NCBI GenBank assembly: GCA_003586115.2
Contig: QVOM02000001.1
Coordinates: 19,223,289-19,287,288, forward strand
Direction: 5' to 3'
DNA from: Salvator merianae
Taxonomy: Eukaryota > Chordata > Lepidosauria > Squamata > Teiidae
DNA length: 64,000 bases
Below, piece after piece: positions 60,130-64,000 of this stretch; position 1 is the stretch's first letter, and the number at the start of each line of letters is the position of its first letter. The position numbers and the translations under genes are program-made. The notes beneath the pieces were generated by a model, which did not search any database, was not told the origin of the DNA, and saw only the letters and a list, made by a program, of their open reading frames with translations.

Positions 60130-62560
60130 GGTATGTTTCCTAGATCTTCCTTTTTTGCTCTTTTTGAGGAAAAGCATAATTGCCTTTTCCCCAGTCATCC
60201 AAGATTTCAACTGATCTCCTGGATCCCTTGAAGGTACCAGGTCAAAGGTCTAACAATCCACTGGCAGCTTCTTTCAGTACCCTTGCATCAGATTCATGTA
60301 GCCCAGGAGGCTTGCTGTCCTTCAAGGTGGTCACAGATATTTCCTAACCTTAACCCATCTGTTTGTCAATCGCAAAGGTAACCCTGACTTGGTAACCGCT
60401 GCTTCACATTCTTCTGGTGAAACCATGTCTGATACTTGGAGAGGCAGGACTTAAGCAGTTCTGCTTTTTCTTTGCTGTACATCAGGATTCTGTTTTTGAC
60501 ATACTTTGAACATGTCCAGCAAAGCCCCTTCTCTTGTTTTTTGCATCTCTTGGCAACCTCAGCTGTGCTTCAATCTTCCTGACACATTCTCTGTAATTCT
60601 GGATAATCTGATTATATACTTCTGATTATATACTTCTTTAGTGATCTGCATCTCCGCCTTCTGCTTTTTTAATCAACCGTAAGTTTTCCTTTAAATTCTC
60701 AGCATTTCATGGTGGGTTCCTCTGTTGTCCCTCCTGCTTTTTCCTCATTAGCAAAGCCTTTGCACTTGTCAAAATCAAATTCAAGAATAATTAATTCCAT
60801 TGTTCTTTTCTTCACCTTTCCGAAGAAAAAATTCAGTGTGAATTGCCTGGAGGGACTGTTGACAGAGTTTGTCTTCCAGGAGATAACCAGAGCAACAAAA
60901 ATATCCAGTTGTTATTAATTTTTGTTTCTTTGAGACCAGGGTTATCCAAAAGCCTCTTCCAAAACTGTTAGGGAGCCCAATGCTTCTGCAGTGTAGCATA
61001 TGTTTCTTTGGGACTACGCATATCCTTATTTAAAACCACTCTGACCTGTTTTTCAAAAACTACATCCACATCCTTTCCCTGGTTGAGTGGGTGATGGACA
61101 TGTACTTTGAACTGGGCATCCCCTAAAAACCATTCCATTTCTGGAAGCCTCAGATATGTAAGTCAGTGAAAGACTTGGTGCAACATATTCCTTCATCATG
61201 TTAGTCTGTCATTTGGGTGTTTCAATGAGAGGGCAGACTGTATGAGTCTTTCCATTTTGTTTAAGCATACAATGTAGCTCCTCACACTTACTCTTGCTTC
61301 TCTCCATTATGAGCAAACTATATCCTTCTGTATTTTAGGCTGCATCCAGACATCACTTACTTATTCCACGATATTTGGATATTCTGGAATAAAGCACTCC
61401 CTGGAATTCTTTATTCTGGAATATCTAATAGCAGAATAAGTAAGTGATGTCTGGATGCAGTCTCAGTCATGATAATCTCCCTCTCCACCCCTGCCAAATC
61501 TTGGCTATTTCTTTCAAGTCACATTTAGCATTAAGAGTCCCAGCCTGCCTTGTTTCTTTTCCATATTTTGAGGATTAATGTATATGCTTCAAAGGCCATG
61601 AAATTTATTTGTTGTCCTCAGTGAATTTTTAATTTTGTGGGTCACTGTGTCTCACTACACTTCTCTGGTCCTTACTGCAAAACTTAAATCATTATCTATG
61701 TTCTTTACTTCTGGATTTTTTATTTCCTCCCCCTTGGGATTCTGCTTAAAGCTCTCCTAATCAGGTTTGCCATGCTTCTACCAAATGCATGCTTCCCAAT
61801 TCCTTTTAAGGTGCAATCCATTTTTTCACCACTAGACCTTCACCCAGAAAGCATCGACCTTGATTGCAAGAGCCAAATTCTTCTCTTCTGTATTAGCTGG
61901 CTTGTAAAGTATTCACCTACTGTATTTTTAAGATATAAGAACTAGAAGAAATGGATGAGAACATTAGCTGAGTCCCAAGCTTTTGACATTTTTTCCTAGA
62001 ACTCTGAGTCTGCTGTGATTACGGTTGAAACCATGATTGACAGTTTCATTCATTCCTACTTGGGTTAAGCAGGAAAGATTAGAGCTCATGGAGTTGACAA
62101 TTCTTGGTCGCCATCTTGTTGTATCTCTCATTTCATGCTTCACACAGTATAGGTCTAGCCTGTTGACATCTTTTTCTGTCCCTCTCTGTAGGGATAGAGA
62201 GTCACCAACAGCGATATTCACTGAATCTCTGTATTACTCCAGCCATAAGCTTCCGTGTCATCCACATCTACTTTTATCTCTGCCCTGGAATCTGAGTATG
62301 CATCTTCTTCAAGAACCTGAAACTGGTTACTCAGTTTCGTTGGCGGAGAGCACATTTTGACTCTTATTTCTGAGTGTCATGCCACCCATAGTGTTCACTC
62401 CTCCTGGGAAGAGTCTCTCCTTCTGGCTTTCCCTGCCATAATTCTTCATCCAGTCAAAGAACTGTCTCTCAGAGGGGTTGATGCAGATGCCCTGGAAGTT
62501 GGAAGGGTTTTTCAAGGAGCTAGATATTGTCTTCATTGAAAATTCAGATGTGTATTTCTA
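60130..62560 (-). mobile_element. CR1-like LINE relic, antisense, with a nested MITE
   Basis: On the + strand CCCCAGTCATCCAAGATTTC, AGTACCCTTGCATCAGATTC and GTCCTTCAAGGTGGTCACAG match the antisense linker of CR1-type reverse transcriptase. AAAGCTCTCCTAATCAGGTT then TGCCATGCTTCTACC and AAGGTGCAATCCATTTTTTC match antisense ORF1 text of the same group. All frames are broken. A MITE interrupts it at 61340-61460. Both ends are approximate and the subfamily is not assigned. Confidence 0.6.
61340..61460. mobile_element. 121-bp MITE with perfect 27-bp inverted repeats
   Basis: CTGCATCCAGACATCACTTA then CTTATTC at 61340-61366 is exactly complementary, inverted, to 61434-61460. The 67-bp middle also partly folds back (TATTCTGGAATAAAG against CTTTATTCTGGAATA). 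It encodes nothing. The left edge GGCTGCATCCAGA resembles GGCTGTATCCAGA at 35085. Confidence 0.85.
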
Positions 62561-63189
62561 TTTCTTTGCCTTCAAATGCTTTTTCCTTAGCATGAGAATG
62601 TCTCTGTGACATAAGGGATTGATGCAAAAATTCTGAGCTTCCAAGTCAGTGAATGAATGTTTGCAAAATCCTAGACTAGAGCACATCCACTCACTGCTCT
62701 CTTAACTTTGTTTTGAGAAGAGCATCCACTTTGCACTTCCTGTGTGCATGTGCTGTATTGGCTTCAGGCAAGAAAAGAAAGTGTGTGTCTCCGTTTCATC
62801 TTCTGTTTCTGGCAGACCTCCTTTTTCACACCTGGCTTCCACTTATTCCTTTTAGTGCTTAGTGGGAGAGCCCTGCTTCTTATGAATTATTTTTCTCTAG
62901 AAATGTTGGGAGAGGCCTCCCCCACAGTAGTACCCCGTGGCCCTGGCTGGCTTCTGCACCTGCTAGTCTCTTTGAAGCAACTTCTCCTCTGTCAGCAGGA
63001 AGCAGTCTTCGAGCCACAAGCAGCTGGCTGGATAGAGCATTCGCAATTTTCTGTTTGTCTCCGTGTCTCTCCCACCTGTTGATCTGGTCTGATCAGCACC
63101 GTTAATGTAATTAGCAGACTTCTGGGTAATTGTAGTAGATTCAGTGTTATAACTGTCACCTGGATCCATGATCCAAATAATTTGTAAAG

Positions 63190-63345
63190 CGAGACCTTGT
63201 TTCAGCATGAAGCAGTATTAAGCATTCCTGTTTCACTTTAATGCATTTTACCTAACGCTAAAGATCTATTGCTTGCTTGCTTGCTTAACGCGAGTTTCAC
63301 TTTAAGCGATGAGCTGCTAGTTCAGAACCCTTGTGTTAAACACGC
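63190..63345. mobile_element. Second copy of the 41.3-kb MITE family, ends lost
   Basis: CTTGTTTCAG, CTAACGCTAAAGATCTATTG and CTTAACGCGAGTTTCAC align with CTTGTTTCAG, CTAACATTAAAGGGCTATTA and CTTAACATGAGTTTCAC at 41387-41470. A GCTT tetramer (63271-63286) has expanded inside it. Confidence 0.6.
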
Positions 63346-63487
63346 TCCCACTGCACTGTGCTGGGAGCAGCTTGGTATAAAAGATGAAATGCCCGGAGGG
63401 ACCCCCAGCATTGTCTACCTACCCCTTAGTAATGCTTCTTGGATGCCCTCCCAACTCAAAGGCTTACCTGGTTTTTGACTCCTTTCT

Positions 63488-63650
63488 CTACCCCACTATT
63501 TCCCAACTGAATTTTGCTCATGGCACACCCTTCTAAGCTTGACTTATGTCTCTGCCCCCCTTCAAAAACACTGTACCCCCCTGCTTTTCTGTCATTCCTG
63601 AATGGCCCCCTGGGAGGGGCCATGTGGCCCATGTTCAGAACCACTGCTTT
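63488..63650. mobile_element. Candidate hAT-like MITE
   Basis: On the minus strand it reads GCAGTGGTTCTGAACATGGG near its start and ends CAGTTGGGAAATAGTG. This CAGTGGTTCTSAA...TGGGAA layout is typical of short hAT-like elements in vertebrates. The central part is C-rich on the + strand. Confidence 0.4.
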
Positions 63651-64000
63651 TGCCTGATGTGCTCTATGGTTTTCTAAGGAGCTTCTGGCTGATTCTTTCT
63701 GCATAGCGTATTCTAAATCAAGCACTGCTCTGTGGCAAAGGCAGACAGCAGAGAATGGCAGTACTGCATATTTTAGGAAATAGCTTTTGTTACTAAATTG
63801 GGAATTGCAGCCCACATACATAGCACACAGTCTCCTCCCTGCCCCCCATTCAGGAGTAAGACCTCTATAAGACCTTTGCTTGTTCTTTTTGCTGTGGTGG
63901 TTATTGTGCAAGGATCTCATGAGGTGGATAAAGCCCATAGGACTGTGTAAGAGGCGCAGATCTGGCCTCTTCCCATGAAAAGCATGGCGCGAGAACCAAT

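Larger units (their letters stand above)
39605..64000 (+). other. Putative long first intron (or intergenic) region
   Basis: There is no recognisable coding exon. Content includes DNA-element relics (41330, 45497, 61340, 63488), MIR-like SINE pieces (44698, 48068), tRNA-derived SINEs (51302, 55123), CR1 relics (55437, 60130) and several microsatellites. Stretches at 43.3-44.4, 46.3-47.1, 49.0-51.2 and 58.1-59.8 kb show nothing I can name. Confidence 0.5.

Noticed and set aside
63456..63938. 160-residue minus-strand open frame, one of the longest of the window
   Set aside because: It crosses a candidate hAT-like MITE (63488-63650), has no recognisable domain and lies in C-rich DNA in which stop codons are rarer on that strand.
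40000..64000. CSRNP2 coding exons
   Set aside because: I looked for the conserved N-terminal and cysteine-rich wording of CSRNP proteins in all frames and saw none, so the coding part probably lies beyond 64,000.

Overview
This is a vertebrate nuclear genome window: introns with GT/AG borders, a CpG-rich promoter and many decayed retrotransposons. The repeat content (CR1-like LINEs, L2-like LINE ends, MIR-like and tRNA-derived SINEs, many short DNA-transposon relics, long microsatellites) fits a sauropsid, most likely a squamate reptile. Species cannot be fixed from the sequence.

Positions 1-33,385 hold most of one gene on the + strand, TFCP2 (LSF/CP2, a grainyhead/CP2-family transcription factor). 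Fourteen exons (6401-33385) can be joined in frame without gap or stop and give 455 residues, ending in the typical TFCP2 C-terminus. They correspond to exons 2-15 of the human gene; exon 1, with the start codon, lies upstream of the window. The order is: N-terminal segment, CP2/grainyhead DNA-binding domain, basic hinge, SAM-like domain, short glutamine-poor linker, C-terminal oligomerisation domain. The 3' UTR probably ends at the poly(A) signal at 33362. TFCP2 introns carry a nearly full-span antisense CR1 element (6.6-10.3 kb), two L2 tails, a tRNA-derived SINE, a MIR-like SINE and several DNA-transposon-like elements.

Positions 33.4-39.1 kb are intergenic, with a fold-back repeat (about 35.08-35.40 kb) and an L2 3' end (35.6-36.3 kb).

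Positions 39.13-39.65 kb are a CpG-rich promoter facing right: two ZNF143/STAF-like motifs, an E-box, a TATA box and a GC-rich exon ending in a strong donor at 39604/39605. Its position and orientation directly downstream of TFCP2 match CSRNP2 in other amniotes, so it is probably the non-coding first exon of CSRNP2. No CSRNP2 coding exon was found.

Positions 39.6-64 kb look like a long first intron (or intergenic DNA), rich in repeats: a TA-flanked MITE, a Tigger-like element, two tRNA-derived SINEs, CR1 relics at 55.4-56.2 and 60.1-62.6 kb, and a small MITE with perfect 27-bp arms nested in the latter. No further protein-coding gene can be supported.
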